A stretch of 64,000 nt of DNA from Orientallactaga sibirica (lineage: Eukaryota > Chordata > Mammalia > Rodentia > Dipodidae), in the NCBI GenBank assembly GCA_036365145.1, contig JAEOAD010000031.1:7660001-7724000 (forward strand). Direction: 5' to 3'. Both the position numbers and the translations under genes were made by a program. The notes below the pieces were generated by a model that ran no database searches, was not told the DNA's origin, and was given only the letters and a program-made list of their open reading frames with translations. Positions 22,766-33,299 of the stretch are shown here, in pieces (position 1 is the stretch's first letter; each line of letters begins with the position of its first letter).

Positions 22766-24224
22766 CAGGGCTTCTTCAACTTTTCCACTCATGACTTCTC
22801 TATACCTGACAAACTTTTACATGACCTTGGGTTTTATAAAACCAAACATTTACTGATATGACAAATCATAAGAAAATTTATTTTAAAACATTTTTAAAAT
22901 TTACATTTTTTTATTTACAACTTCCATAATTGTAGACAATAACCCATGGAAATTCTACCCCCCCCACTTTTCCCTTTGCAAACTCCACTCACCATCATAC
23001 CCCTTCCCTCTCTCAATCAGTCTCTCTTTTATTTTGATGTCATCATCTTTTCCTTCTATTATGATGGTCTTGTGTAGGTAGTGTCAGGCACTGCAAGGTC
23101 ATGGATATCCAGGCCATTTTGTGTCTGGAGGAGCACATTGTAAGGAGTCCTACCCTTCCTTTGGCTCTTAAATTCCTTCCACCACCTTTTCCACAGCAGA
23201 CCCTGGATCCTGTGGAAGATGTGATAGAGATGTTTCAGTGCTGAGCACTCCTCTGTCACTTCTTCTCAGTACCATGGTGCCTTCTGAGTCATCCCAAGGT
23301 CACAGCCATCTGAAAAGAGAAGCTTCTCTAACCAAAAGTGAGAGTGGCATTAATAAATGGGTATGAACATCAAGAGAAGTGCTTACAGGGCACTTAGTGA
23401 GTATAGTATATACATTTAGCCAGACGCCAGCAGACGTTACACCCCTAGGGCTCATGACTACCCCTGTTGTAGGTTTTTAGTATCAGGGATGTATTTCTTC
23501 CCATGGAGCAGGCCTCCAATCCAATTAGAGAGTGGCTGGCTTCCCCCATGACAGACATGCCACTGTTGCACCCATTAGCTCATTTGGTCTGGTTGGCCAA
23601 ATTTAAGGCTTGCAGTGTCCACTGTTGAGTATCTTCACTGGTGATTTCTCTCTCTCCCATTAAACTGCATGCAGCATGTCTTTTTCCAGCTTTCTGTCAG
23701 CTGGTCTACATGGAGGAGGTTTTCAGCTCAGCTCCAGCAGGATTTCTCAGTGACCTTGCAGCCCAAACATCTGGAGTCTTCATCAATAGGGTCTTATCAT
23801 CTATTTCTGGTGGGAAACCGAGAGCCTTGGCAATGGCCTGTAATGTTTTGGGGCATCGGTGACCTCCCTGGCCAACAGCTCACTGGAAGGTATCCCATCT
23901 CTGGCACTGAAAATTTTCTAGTAACAATCTATGGATTCTGGGTGTTCCATTGTCCAAAAAAGTAGGTTTCCATATGACTTATTCATATCCTCTTAGATTT
24001 TGATTAGCCCTCTCTCCACCTTTCCTTTACTCAATCTCTTCCCTTGACCTCACTTAGGCCTTTTCACCCCCATTAATCTGTTCTTCTACTTACATATATA
24101 CAATACCATCTATTAAGTCCCCCTTCCCTCCCTTTCTATTCTCTTTATATCCCCTTTCTAGCTTACTGGCTTCTGCTACTGAGTTTTATTCCTACTCACA
24201 TAGAAGTCCAATCATTTGTAGCTA

Positions 24225-25719
24225 GGATTCACTTATGAGAGAGATCATGTGACATTTGGCTTTCTGAGCCTGGGTTACCTCACTAAGTATAACCCTTTCC
24301 AGATCCATCCATTTTCCTGCAGATTTTCGTAATTTATTATTTCTTTACTACTGAGTAGAACTCCATTGTGTAAATTGCCACATCTTCATTATCCATTCAT
24401 TAGCTGAGGGACATCTAGTCTGGTTCCATTTCCTAGCTCTTGTGAATAGAGCAGCAATAAACACGGTTCAGCAAATATCTCTAAGGTAGTGAGATGTGTC
24501 TTTAGGATATATGCCTAGGAGTGGTATAGCTGGGTCATATGGTAAATCTATTTTTAGCTGTCTCAGGAACCTCCACACTGATTTCCACAATGGCTGGGCC
24601 AGATTGCATTCTCATCAACAGTGTAGAAGGGTTCCTCTTTTTCTGCATCCTCGCCAGCATTTATTATCATTTGTTTTCATGATGGTAGCCATTCTGTCAG
24701 GAGTGAGATGAAATCTCAACATAGTTTTAATTTGCATTTCCCTGATTGCTAGGGATATAGAACATTTTTTAGATGTTTATATGCCATCTGTATTTCTTCT
24801 TTTGAGAATTCTCTATTTAGTTCCATAGCCCATTTTTTAAATTGGTTGTTTAATTTTTTATTATTTCGTTTTTTTGAGTTCTTTGTATATTTTAGATATT
24901 AATCCTCTGTCAGATATATAGCTGGCAAAGATTTTCTCCCATTCTGTAGGTTGCCTCTTTCCTCTATTCACAGTATATTTTGCTGTACAAAAGCTTTGTA
25001 ATTTCATGAGTTCCCAGTGGTTGATCTGTGGTTTTATTTCCTGAACAACTGAGGTTATATTCAGAAAGTCTTTGCCAAGACCAATCTGTTGAATGGTTTC
25101 CCCTACTTTTTTTTTTTTTTTTTTTTTTTTGGTTTTTCAAGGTAGGGTCTCACTCTAGCAATTTCAGAGTTTTGGGGCTGATATTAAGGTCTTTGATCCA
25201 TCTGGACTTAATTCTTGTGCATGGAGAGAGTTCTCCAAGGATCTATTTTCATTCTTCCACAGATACATATCCAGTTTTCCCAGCACTATTTGCTGGAGAG
25301 GCTGTCTTTTCTCCAATGAGTATGTTTGGCATTTTTGTAGAAGATCAGGTGGCTATAGCTACCTAGACTCCTCTATTCTGTTCCATTGATCTACTGTCTG
25401 TTTTTGTGCCAGTACCATGCTGTTTTGGTTACTATGGCTCTGTAATATAGGTTAAAATCAGGTATTGTGATACCACCAGTCTTGTGTTTGTTGCTCAAAA
25501 TTGTTTTAGATATCCGAGGTTTTTTGTGCTCCCAAATGAATTTTAGGATTATGTTTTCTATTTCTGTGAAGAATGCTGTTGGAATTTTGATGGGGATTGC
25601 GTTAAATGTGTAGATTGCTTTTGGTAAGATTACCATTTTCACAATATTGATTCTTCCAATCCAAGAACAAGGGATGTCTTTCCATTTCCTAGTGTCTTCT
25701 GCAATTCCTGCCTTCAATG
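24225..25719 (-). pseudogene. L1 ORF2 C-terminal remnant
   Basis: ORF2p is the L1 endonuclease/reverse transcriptase. The open piece 25391-25717 (108 codons, minus) carries the region just after the RT core: a [16 protein letters not shown] segment, [16 protein letters not shown], and [12 protein letters not shown] followed by [11 protein letters not shown]. These line up with mammalian ORF2 at roughly residues 830-950. Below 25391 the frame is broken by stops, and a B1-derived stub at 25105-25158 interrupts it. The endonuclease, the catalytic RT motifs and ORF1 are absent, so the copy is dead. The end of ORF2 is placed near 24225 by comparison with the usual start of the 3' UTR. Confidence 0.9.
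25105..25158 (-). mobile_element. B1 stub inside L1 ORF2
   Basis: T23 run plus 'caaggtagggtctcactcta': only the 3' tail and about 30 bp of a B1. The L1 resumes at 'caatttcagagttttgggg'. The motif ctctag at the join is shared by B1 and, as I recall, the L1 consensus. Confidence 0.75.
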
Positions 25720-25839
25720 TTTATTTTGAAACATTTTTATGGCATACATATAATTTTACCATTTATTAAAGACATAAGCATGTTTGCATAGTGAGATAGG
25801 TGTGCTTGGTTTTTGTTCTTCTGTATTTTTTGTTTGCTT

Positions 25840-25988
25840 GTTTTGTTTTGACTTTTTGAGGTAGGGTCTTATTCTAGCCTAGGCTGACCTAGAATTTACT
25901 ATATAGTCTCAGGGTGACCTTGGACTTACAGCGATCACATAACTCCAAGTGCTGGGATTATAGATGTGTGCCACCTTGCCCAGCTTGT
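25840..25988 (-). mobile_element. B1 SINE
   Basis: 'ttgaggtagggtcttattct', 'tatagtctcagggtgacctt' and 'gtgctgggattatagatgtg', inside the hAT element. Confidence 0.9.
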
Positions 25989-25992
25989 CTGT

Positions 25993-26241
25993 TTTTAAAA
26001 AATATTTTCATTTATTTATTTGCAGACAGAGAGAGTGAGAGAGAAAGAGACAGAGACAGATGGAGGGAGGGAGAGAAATAGAGAGGGGGAAGAGGAGAGA
26101 AGGGTTGCACCAGGGCCTCCTGCTGCTGCACACAATCTCCAGATGCATGTGACACTCTGGCATCTATGTAGGCACTGGGGAATGGAACCCTTCAGACTTT
26201 GCAAGCAAGCACCTAAACCACTGGGCCATCTCTCCAGTCCT
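25993..26241 (-). mobile_element. tRNA-derived SINE
   Basis: 'atttatttatttgcag' tail, long GA-rich tract (26026-26100), 'accagggcctcctgctgctg' and the head 'ggccatctctccagtcct'. Opposed frames 26016-26333 and 26020-26304 are repeat read-through. Confidence 0.9.
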
Positions 26242-26242
26242 A

Positions 26243-26390
26243 TTTTTGTTTTGTTGAGGCAGGGTCTCACTTTAGCCCAAGCTGACCTAGAACTCACTCT
26301 GTAACCCCAGGTTGGCCTCAAACTCACAGCCATTCTACTTCAACCTCCTGATTGCTGAGGTTAAAGGCATGCTCCGCCATGCCTGGCTCA
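26243..26390 (-). mobile_element. B1 SINE
   Basis: 'gttgaggcagggtctcactt', 'tggcctcaaactcacagcca' and 'gaggttaaaggcatgctccg'. It forms a B1/tRNA-SINE/B1 cluster with the two preceding elements. Confidence 0.88.
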
Positions 26391-26764
26391 TTTTTTATGT
26401 AAAGAATTAAATCTTTCTCCAGTGAATATTTGATACTGATGCTGTAGGATGTAGAGAGCATTGTCAGTGTTTTTTTCCAAGTTGATCGCTACTTTGACTT
26501 TATAATGGTCAATGCTGAGAATGCTGCTTTGCATGAATGCATAGTACAGAATGGTAGAGGTATGTTAAATCCATTTCAGAAATCATTGGAAATTCTGGCC
26601 TAATCTCAAGCCAAAATTTATTCAACAATTTATTATGAAACTCAAGTCAGTATCTCAAACATCAGTTTTAAAAAATCAAACATTTGAACACAATACAATC
26701 CAAAGATACACTAATTATTTTGTGACTGTACATTTCTGTGTGTATGCAGGACAAAGGTCAAAAT

Positions 26765-27005
26765 TGCTTCTCCACCTTATTTTTATGAGACAGAGTCTCT
26801 CACTAAACCTAGGATTCACCAATTCATGCAGACAAGCTAGTGAGTGAGCCTCAGGGATGGATCCTCCTGCCTCTTCCTACCCCGTGCTGGGATTACAGGC
26901 ATGGACCACCATGCTCATCATTTCACATCTGTGCCGGGGATCCCAACTCAGGTCCTCATGCATGTGTGAAAAACGTTTTACCCACTGAACTCTCTCCCTA
27001 GCCCC
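26765..27005 (-). mobile_element. B3 SINE
   Basis: 'gagacagagtctctcactaa', 'cgtgctgggattacaggcat', 'ggggatcccaactcaggtcc' and the head 'actgaactctctccctagcc' follow the rodent B3 order. Confidence 0.8.
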
Positions 27006-27420
27006 CAGAGATACTAATTTGATACTTACACGAGGAATGATGGAGAAAAATACGAATAGTCTTTGTTTCTCATAATGGAACCATCAAATTTCTATAAGGG
27101 CAGGAAACTTTGTGTAGTAAAACACTGTAGTTCAAAACATACAATAGTCTAGAATCTGAGCCAAGGTGTTTCAAGCAGCATTTGTTGGCACTGGGTGGTG
27201 TGACAGCTGGCTCAGTGCAAAGTGCGTGTGCTGTGTGTTCAGGACCAAGGCTGCAGTGAACTAACGTAATCTAATGTGGGTGAGCACTGCCAGAAATAAC
27301 TTGGATCTATTATGTGTTTGATTTTTAATAAATAATTACACATTCAGATACCTTTTGCTGCTGCCAAGTTTTTCGTGACACTTTCACATTCAGTTATATG
27401 ACCCCGTGTTTAAGAAGCTC

Positions 27421-27627
27421 AGCATAGAAGCTTGAAGGCCAGCTAGCCTGGTGAATGCAGGGCTGGACAACAAGAGGAGAGACTCTGCCTCAGACAAGGA
27501 GGAAGGTGAGGACCAATACACCCATAGTGTCCTCTGACCTCCACACATGCACTGTAGCATGTGCACACCCATACTTACACACATGGACTCACACACACAC
27601 ATAGACACATATCACATATACGCACAT

Positions 27628-27665
<38 letters not shown>

Positions 27666-27690
27666 GAGAATCTAGACATAAGCAGAACTG
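27421..27690 (+). mobile_element. B3 SINE, 3' half, with CA and (GA)n tail
   Basis: 'agaagcttgaaggccagcta' matches the B3 at 63108 ('agaagcttacagaccagcta'). It continues 'gtcctctgacctccacacat' and CA-rich sequence into (GA)n at 27629-27668. Confidence 0.7.
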
Positions 27691-27979
27691 GCAGAGAGAA
27701 GCCTAGTGCAACTGGCTCCCTATTCAGGGAGCTATTAGTATAAGATAAAACTGACCCGATGAAGAAAAGCACATTGTGTGTTATCTTGCCTCTTTTTTCC
27801 CTTGTGGTTCTTTGGCAAAGCTCCTATTCTGCCATCTTAACCAGAAGTCTCTGAGATTTACCTAGATGATATTCTTTCTTAAATGTTGGTATCCTAAAAT
27901 AAAAATCTTATAATACGAGGTTGACTATCATCAATGCATTTTGTGTTAGAATATAATTTCATAAAAACAAAACAAAACA

Positions 27980-28225
27980 GGGGCTGGAGAAATGGTTTAG
28001 TGGTTAAGGCATTTGCCTGTGAAGCCAAAGGACCCAGGTTTGATTCCCCAGGACCCACATAAGCCAGATGCACAAGGGGCACATGTATCTGGAATTCGTT
28101 TGCAGTGGCTAGAAGCCCTGGCATGCCCATTCTCTCTCTGTCTGTCTCTCTTCTATCTCTCTATCTCTGCTTGCAAATAAATAAATAAAATTTATTTTAA
28201 AAAATAAAATAAAACAAAATATTCA
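27980..28225 (+). mobile_element. tRNA-derived SINE
   Basis: 'ggggctggagaaatggttta', B-box-like 'ggtttgattcc', 'gccagatgcacaaggggcac', TC-rich tract and (AAAT)n tail. Confidence 0.92.
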
Positions 28226-28884
28226 TAACCAAATGAGGAAGATTAAAAAAAAAAAACACTAGAGAGGTAGGGAGGAGAGAAGAGGGCCCTAGCTGGGTGG
28301 AAGATTTTGTATTCTACCCCATATGAGTTCCTCTGTGTCAAGTGCCTCTGAAGGATCTCCAGCCGGTCAGTGAGTTAGGCTATATTTACACAAAGGCTTG
28401 AAAATCTCTCTTAAAATGCATAGAACATTTGTTGATCATCCCCTGGAGACACTAGCACCAACCTCCATCTGTAGTCCCTCCCAGGCCTGTCCTGAGGTTC
28501 CAGCATAGCTCTCCACCTCTCCCTCTTCCGCTGCCTCCTTGGGCTGAAAGCACTGAGTCCTTCCTGTCATGTCAGCCAGCATCAGCTTTTCATTAGAAAA
28601 GCACAGCGTGGCTTCCATGAAAGGACAAATACCTTTAAAAATGGAATCACATTATTTGTTGAATAAATCTTTTGCCAGATAACTCTGAATCCCAGTTCTT
28701 TCATTATGACCCCTGTGAACAAAGCCGGTTGGAAATGCTCTGTTCATGCGGCAATCACTGGAGCACACTTTGGAATGAAGCTATTTTTTTTTCATGGAAG
28801 ATAGCCCAGCGCTTGGTGGTAGGATGCTCCTCCTGATGCTTGGGGCTTCCCCTGTGGGTTCTGTTGAGTCATGTTACTTTTTGG
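28226..28884. other. Unassigned non-coding sequence
   Basis: No gene or repeat recognised beyond an A-rich start. The frame 28436-28618 (minus, 60 codons) is not convincing. Confidence 0.4.
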
Positions 28885-29035
28885 CCGGGAACCTGCAGGA
28901 CCAGCAGCTACAGATGTCAGCTCCATCCCAGACCTCTTGAACCAGAATCTTTGGAGGCAGGGCCAGGAAATCTGGCTTAGAAAGCTCTCCAGGAAATTCC
29001 CAGGCATACTGAAGTGCTCAGAAGACAACTGAGAA
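28885..29035 (+). mobile_element. MER5A-like hAT DNA transposon remnant
   Basis: 'cctgcaggaccagcagctac', 'cttgaaccagaatctttgga', 'ggcagggccaggaaatctgg' and 'ctccaggaaattcccaggca' follow MER5A order (ggaccagcagcatcag, then gaatcagaatctctgg, then ccaggtgattctgatgc). Non-autonomous. Confidence 0.7.
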
Positions 29036-29764
29036 TCTGTCCCTGCCTGCTGCATAGAGCTTCCCCAGGCAAGTTGTTCTCACACAGAACTTCCAATCAT
29101 GTATTCACTGAAAACATATTTATAGAGCAACTACAGGATGTGCCAGGCATTTCCTAGGCACTGGGAATACATGTTAGTCTCTGTCCTCCAAGGGTTCAGT
29201 CTAAGCTTATTTTCTTGTGAATAGCATGGATGGGCCATTTAAGAGGAAAGCCCAGGATTCCATGGAAGCCCAGGTGTGTCCAAGGTAGTTTTGCCACCCA
29301 GCATCAGTCGTCTCATCTTGGGGTAGGTTCTTAGGCTTTGTGAGAACTACCTTATCTTACATTCTCAATACGTAACTTACAGAGAAGGCTGAGCCTGCCC
29401 TAGACTCCAGCAGAGGTTGAGGCTTGCTACCCAGGACACAGAAGCTGATTTGGCACTGGATACAACACACCCCAGAGCCCAGGAGAGGTAACTGGGACTC
29501 AGTGGATGTTTGGGAAAGAGACTCCTCCTTACTAGATGTGAAGTTGAGTGGGTATGAGGTCTAGAGATGCTGCTATTGCCTGACCATCCAGAGAGGAGAG
29601 TGTGTTATGGACTAGACAGCCCATGGAGAACCGTCTGGAGACTGAGCCTCTTGGTCTTGGTGACACTGTTTAAGACCTTGTAGTACTAAGCAGGGTCTGA
29701 AATTAGTCCATCTCTTAGAATTCTCAGAAATATTTGTTAACAACATGCCTTCCCTCCTTTTTTT
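29036..29764. other. Unassigned; ancient repeat motif at 29095-29180
   Basis: 'acatatttatagagcaacta' and 'gtgccaggcatttcctaggc' match a widespread old mammalian repeat whose family I cannot fix. The rest is unassigned. Confidence 0.4.
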
Positions 29765-30155
29765 TGCTTGTGTATGTGTGGTGTGGGCGTGTAGTGTGGG
29801 CGTGTGGTGTATGCACGTGTATGTGCCCACACGGCTCTCCACGTGCTCACCTGTGGTGAGGTGCACTTCCTATAGTGACTGTAGTGGAACGTCTGTACCT
29901 GCTCCATCACTCTTCCAGCCAGTCTTATTTTGAGATGGAATCTCTACTGATCTCAGAGCTTACCATTTTTTCATGAGCTCTGGTGATTCTCATGTCTCTG
30001 CTCCTCTATGGCACTGGGGTTACAGATGCCAGTAGCCATGGCCAGCTGTTTATGTGGGTCCTGGGGACTGAACTCAAGGGGGCTCTCAGGCCTCCTCGGG
30101 CACTTATGCTTGACAAGAAGTGCTCTTCATTGCTAAGCTACCTTTCCAATCCAAC
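29765..30155 (-). mobile_element. B3 SINE, diverged
   Basis: TG-rich tail (29766-29826), 'ttttgagatggaatctctac', 'gcactggggttacagatgcc', 'ggtcctggggactgaactca' and the head 'ctaagctacctttccaatcc'. Confidence 0.7.
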
Positions 30156-31116
30156 AAATTTCCTTTTGCTGAAGCCAGTTTGGGCTGGTTTTCCTATTAC
30201 AACAAAAAAGATTGCCAATTTCAGTATTGGAACACAGTGATAATAATCTATTTGAGCATTTATTTCAGGTGATGCTAAAATGCAGATACTCCTCTACTTA
30301 AGATGAGGGTACATTCCCATAAGCCCATTGTGTATTGAGAATATCTTAAGATCCCAAAAGCCAAGAACACACCTACCCTCTCGAACATCCTAACCTAGGC
30401 CCACAGCACCCTGGAGCATTGGTAGTTCCCCCTTGGCATGGTGGGGTGGACTGCAAGTGGTGGCTGCCTCTGCCCGGCGTCATGGAGAGTGTGTACTCTA
30501 CTGCATCATTACTAGCCAGGAAAGAGCAAAAGTAAACATTGCAAGTACCGTTTCTACTCAATGCATATTGCTTTCATACCATGGTAAAACTGAAAACTCT
30601 TAAGTCAAACCATTTTTGGGTGTAAGACTGTCTGTGCTGGTGTTAATACTGGCTTAAAATAATTAAGCATTTAAAATTCATTTTTAAGTCATCAGTGAAA
30701 CTAAATTCTTAATACCTTTCAAATACAAAATATGTATAGACATGTTGCATAAACACCAACTCAAAGTGTTAATTAGAATATTAGCATTAAACAAACATTA
30801 TTAGTGTATCGTTCAGATACCTGACACGGCCCACATCCTGCCCTGCTGCTTTCTCTCCCCACAGTCCATCATGCCTTACATTAAGAGTTGCCTCAGGCCC
30901 CTTCCACAGGCCCCTCCCACAGGCTTCTTTAGGAACATGGTAAGTTTGCCCAGGTGTAGCACAGTTTATTATTATCTCTACACCACTGTAATTGATAGTC
31001 CCTTAGTTGAGCACATCTCAGTTATCTAGTTTGAGTGCATCACACGTTTTTGGTGACAACCCAAACCCAGTACTCACTACAGGAGCATAATACAGTCTTT
31101 AAATTAGCTCACAAAG
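30156..31116. other. Unassigned non-coding sequence
   Basis: AT-rich, about 960 bp, with no gene, splice or repeat signal I can support. Confidence 0.4.
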
Positions 31117-31320
31117 GGTTGGGGTTGTAGCTCAGTTAGTGGAATGCTCATCTAACATGCATGAAACCCAAAGCCCCAGCACTGCATAAGAACTGGGTAT
31201 AGTGGGATTGTAATCTCAGCCCTTGGAAAGTGGAGCCAGGAGAATGTCAAGATCCTTTGGCTACTTTGCAAGTTCAAGGCCAGCCTGGGATATACAAGAC
31301 CCTCCCTCAAAATGAAACAA
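31117..31320 (+). mobile_element. B4 SINE (ID head fused to B1-like body)
   Basis: 'gggttggggttgtagctcag' ID head, 'ctaacatgcatgaaaccc', then B1-like 'caagttcaaggccagcctgg'. Its A-rich tail received the B1 at 31321. Confidence 0.8.
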
Positions 31321-31465
31321 GCCAGGCATGGTGGCGCATGCCTTTAATCCCACCACTTGGGAGGCAGAAGTAGGAGGATTGCTGTGAGTTCAAGGGCACC
31401 CTGAGACTACATAGTGAATTCCAGGTCAGCCTGAGCTAGAGTGACACCCTACCTTGAAAAATAAC
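31321..31465 (+). mobile_element. B1 SINE in a B4 tail
   Basis: 'gccaggcatggtggcgcatg' to 'cctaccttgaaaaataac'. The TSD atgaaacaa is at 31312-31320 and 31466-31474. Confidence 0.92.
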
Positions 31466-31483
31466 ATGAAACAACAACAAAAA

Positions 31484-31547
31484 AAAGGAAGGAAGGAAGG
31501 AAGGAAGGGAGGGAGGGAGGGAGGGAGAGAGAGAGAGAGAGAGAGAG

Positions 31548-31602
<55 letters not shown>

Positions 31603-31604
31603 AA
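31484..31604 (+). repeat. Compound purine microsatellite (GGAA)(GGGA)(GA)(GAAA)
   Basis: Four successive purine arrays without interruption: ggaa about 31487-31507, ggga 31508-31526, ga 31527-31550 and gaaa 31551-31603. It continues from the B4 A-tail left of it. Confidence 0.97.
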
Positions 31605-32216
31605 ACGCAAAAAAAGTAGCCTGAGGAGAGGTGACTAGGGATGGCCTTCTGGGGGAGAAGATGTGAAGACGTGTGCTAACGTGGAGGGATGAATGAGTTA
31701 GGCATGTGATTGCAGCTCATCCAGCCTTCCACACTGAGCTCTGGCCCCACTTCCTGATCTGGTGGCAGGAGGAGCTATGGATGAAAGGGAAGATGCTTTA
31801 ATCAGAGGGCACAGTGAAGCCTCAGGAGGCTTCAGGGGAGAGGAGAAAACGGAAGGCAGGTGAGGCAGGCAGGATCCAGATCCCATGATGTCCACAATGA
31901 CGGCACATCCTCTGGCATTTGGTCAAATGGAGGTGATAGTGAGCCATGCATAAGGGTGTGGACTCTGGCTCCTGCTTGGATGTTTGAATTAGTGGTTGGT
32001 TGTCCTAGGTAGGAGGTAACCAGATTGTAGATGGTTCTAATATCTCCTAAAAGACCCTCTTAGCAGAAGATTCTTCTTAGCAGGAGGGAAGCACAGAGGA
32101 TCTTCCTAGATCAAAAGGCTGGGTCATAAGCTTCTTGCTGGAGTGGCTGTGTCACTGATATGCATATAGGGAAGCAAAGATTTTCTGTGAACTGAAATAT
32201 GCTGTCCTGGAGGGAG
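31605..32216. other. Unassigned non-coding sequence
   Basis: About 610 bp with no recognised element. Frame 31698-31895 (minus) lacks support. Confidence 0.4.
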
Positions 32217-32231
32217 TGAAACAGGGTTCTA

Positions 32232-32256
32232 GGGGTTCAGGAAAGTCCTGAACCCC
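32232..32256. repeat. Perfect 11-bp hairpin in LTR U5
   Basis: ggggttcagga (32232-32242), aag loop, tcctgaacccc (32246-32256). It lies downstream of the polyadenylation signal of the minus-strand LTR. Confidence 0.95.
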
Positions 32257-32335
32257 AAATCCTAGGTTCGTTTCTAATTTTAATCAAAGAATTGAACAAA
32301 ATTAGACTAAGAAGGATAATTATTAAATTATTATA

Positions 32336-32341
32336 TTTATT
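32336..32341 (-). promoter_or_regulatory. LTR polyadenylation signal AATAAA
   Basis: tttatt on the plus strand reads AATAAA on the minus strand, about 210 bp downstream of the TATA-like box. The related LTR keeps it near 56290. Confidence 0.65.
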
Positions 32342-32550
32342 GAGGGAAGTAGAGCCAAGGAAAGGCACCCACGTGGCTAGAGTTCCCACGTAGAGGGCCT
32401 GGGAAACAAAACCACACAGAGAAAAGCAGCTCAAAGAGTCTGCCATGTGGGGAGCTGGAGAGGGTAAAGAGCCCATGTGGAGAGTAATGGTGGGGGGTGG
32501 GTGAGCCGGGGACTTCAAGAGACCTCAGCTAGCACAGAGAGTCTCACAAA

Positions 32551-32562
32551 TGTATTTATATA
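32551..32562 (-). promoter_or_regulatory. LTR TATA-like box
   Basis: Reverse complement reads TATAAATACA. It divides U3 (towards 32889) from R and U5. The related LTR has a weaker 'tatacatac' at the matching place (56527-56536). Confidence 0.6.
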
Positions 32563-32907
32563 CCTTTATGGTGGTGGGCCTTACTTTTCGGCTCAGGTGA
32601 GTCAGAGGGACAGTTGGTTGGTTAGGGTTAGGGCTAGGGACTGTGTCAGGAAGAGGCTAGCCATGGCACCAAGTTCTGGGGGTTGAACTTGACCAACCAG
32701 TGTTTAAATCCTAAGAAAGACCTCCCTCCCAGGAGGGTCCCAGGTTGTCTGTGGAAAAATAGGTCTGGAGAAGAGATAAGAAGCAATCAGATCATCCTTT
32801 GAGTTTTAGCAAGTGCAGACCTTCCTTCCTGCCTTTTTACTTTCAGGGCTCACCCTAACTGCCTAAAAGAGTTACCTGACTCCCTTTCAGGAGGAAGAAG
32901 GGTTATA

Positions 32908-33299
32908 AGGGTGTGTGTGTGTGTCTCTCTCTCTCTCTCTGTGTATTTGTGTCTGTGTGTATAGAGTATGTGTAGTGTGTGTGTGGGGGGGAATATGCAC
33001 ATGTGTGTGCAGATGTGCATGCCCTGTGTGTAAGCATATAGGAGCCAGAGGTGAACATGCAGTATCTTCCTCTTCCAGGTTTAGCCCTTGAGATCAGAGT
33101 CTGTCGCTCAATCAAGAGCTGCTGATTTCAGTCAGACTGAGAACCAGCAAGCCCCAACGATCCTTGGATCTCTGCTTACCTGTACACTAGGGCATATGTG
33201 GCTACATCCAACTATGTACATGGGTGCTGGAGATTGAACTCAGCCGCTCATGCTTACATAGCAAGTGTTTTGACCCACGGAGCCATCTCCCCAGCCCTG
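32908..33299 (-). mobile_element. B3 SINE with GT/CT tail
   Basis: (GT)n(CT)n at 32910-32942 and further GT-rich tail to about 33030, then 'ggagccagaggtgaacatgc', 'gggtgctggagattgaactc' and the head 'gagccatctccccagccctg'. Confidence 0.75.

Larger units (their letters stand above)
22897..25719 (-). mobile_element. L1 insertion, 2.8 kb, 5'-truncated in ORF2
   Basis: Minus-strand L1: 3' UTR 22897 to about 24225, then the decayed C-terminal part of ORF2 to 25719. A 20-bp TSD with one mismatch (tttattttaaaacattttta at 22877-22896; the same with g at 25720-25739) brackets it inside the hAT element. It is the longest of five copies of one L1 subfamily in this window. Confidence 0.93.
22766..27422. 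mobile_element. Putative hAT-type DNA transposon, interrupted
   Basis: Outer ends are near-inverted: cagggcttcttcaac (22766-22780) and gtttaagaagctcag (27408-27422). The inner sequence resumes after each insertion: 22766-22896, 25740-25840, 26391-26764 and 27006-27422. 'acttttccactcatgac' and 'cattcagttatatgaccccg' fit a non-autonomous hAT repeat I recall from rodents. No transposase frame. A TSD cannot be tested because a B3 abuts the right end. Confidence 0.5.
32217..32889 (-). mobile_element. Solo LTR of a class I (gammaretrovirus-like) ERV
   Basis: 673 bp, TG...CA with short inverted ends (tgaaa at 32217, tttca at 32885-32889) and a perfect 4-bp TSD, ggag, at 32213-32216 and 32890-32893. 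Read on the minus strand it has a TATA-like box (32551-32562) and AATAAA (32336-32341) in the right order. Its U3/R parts (32341-32870) match the LTR at 56290-56830. No internal sequence, so it is a recombined solo LTR. Confidence 0.85.

Noticed and set aside
27411..27430. 8-bp hAT target duplication (cactagag and catagaag)
   Set aside because: The right flank is B3 sequence with no matching B3 on the left, and the two octamers match only with gaps, so the TSD cannot be claimed.
32608..32640. Telomere-like ggttagggttaggg
   Set aside because: Only two TTAGGG units, inside an LTR; the related LTR at 56590 has ggttagggctagggg. Part of the LTR, not an interstitial telomere.
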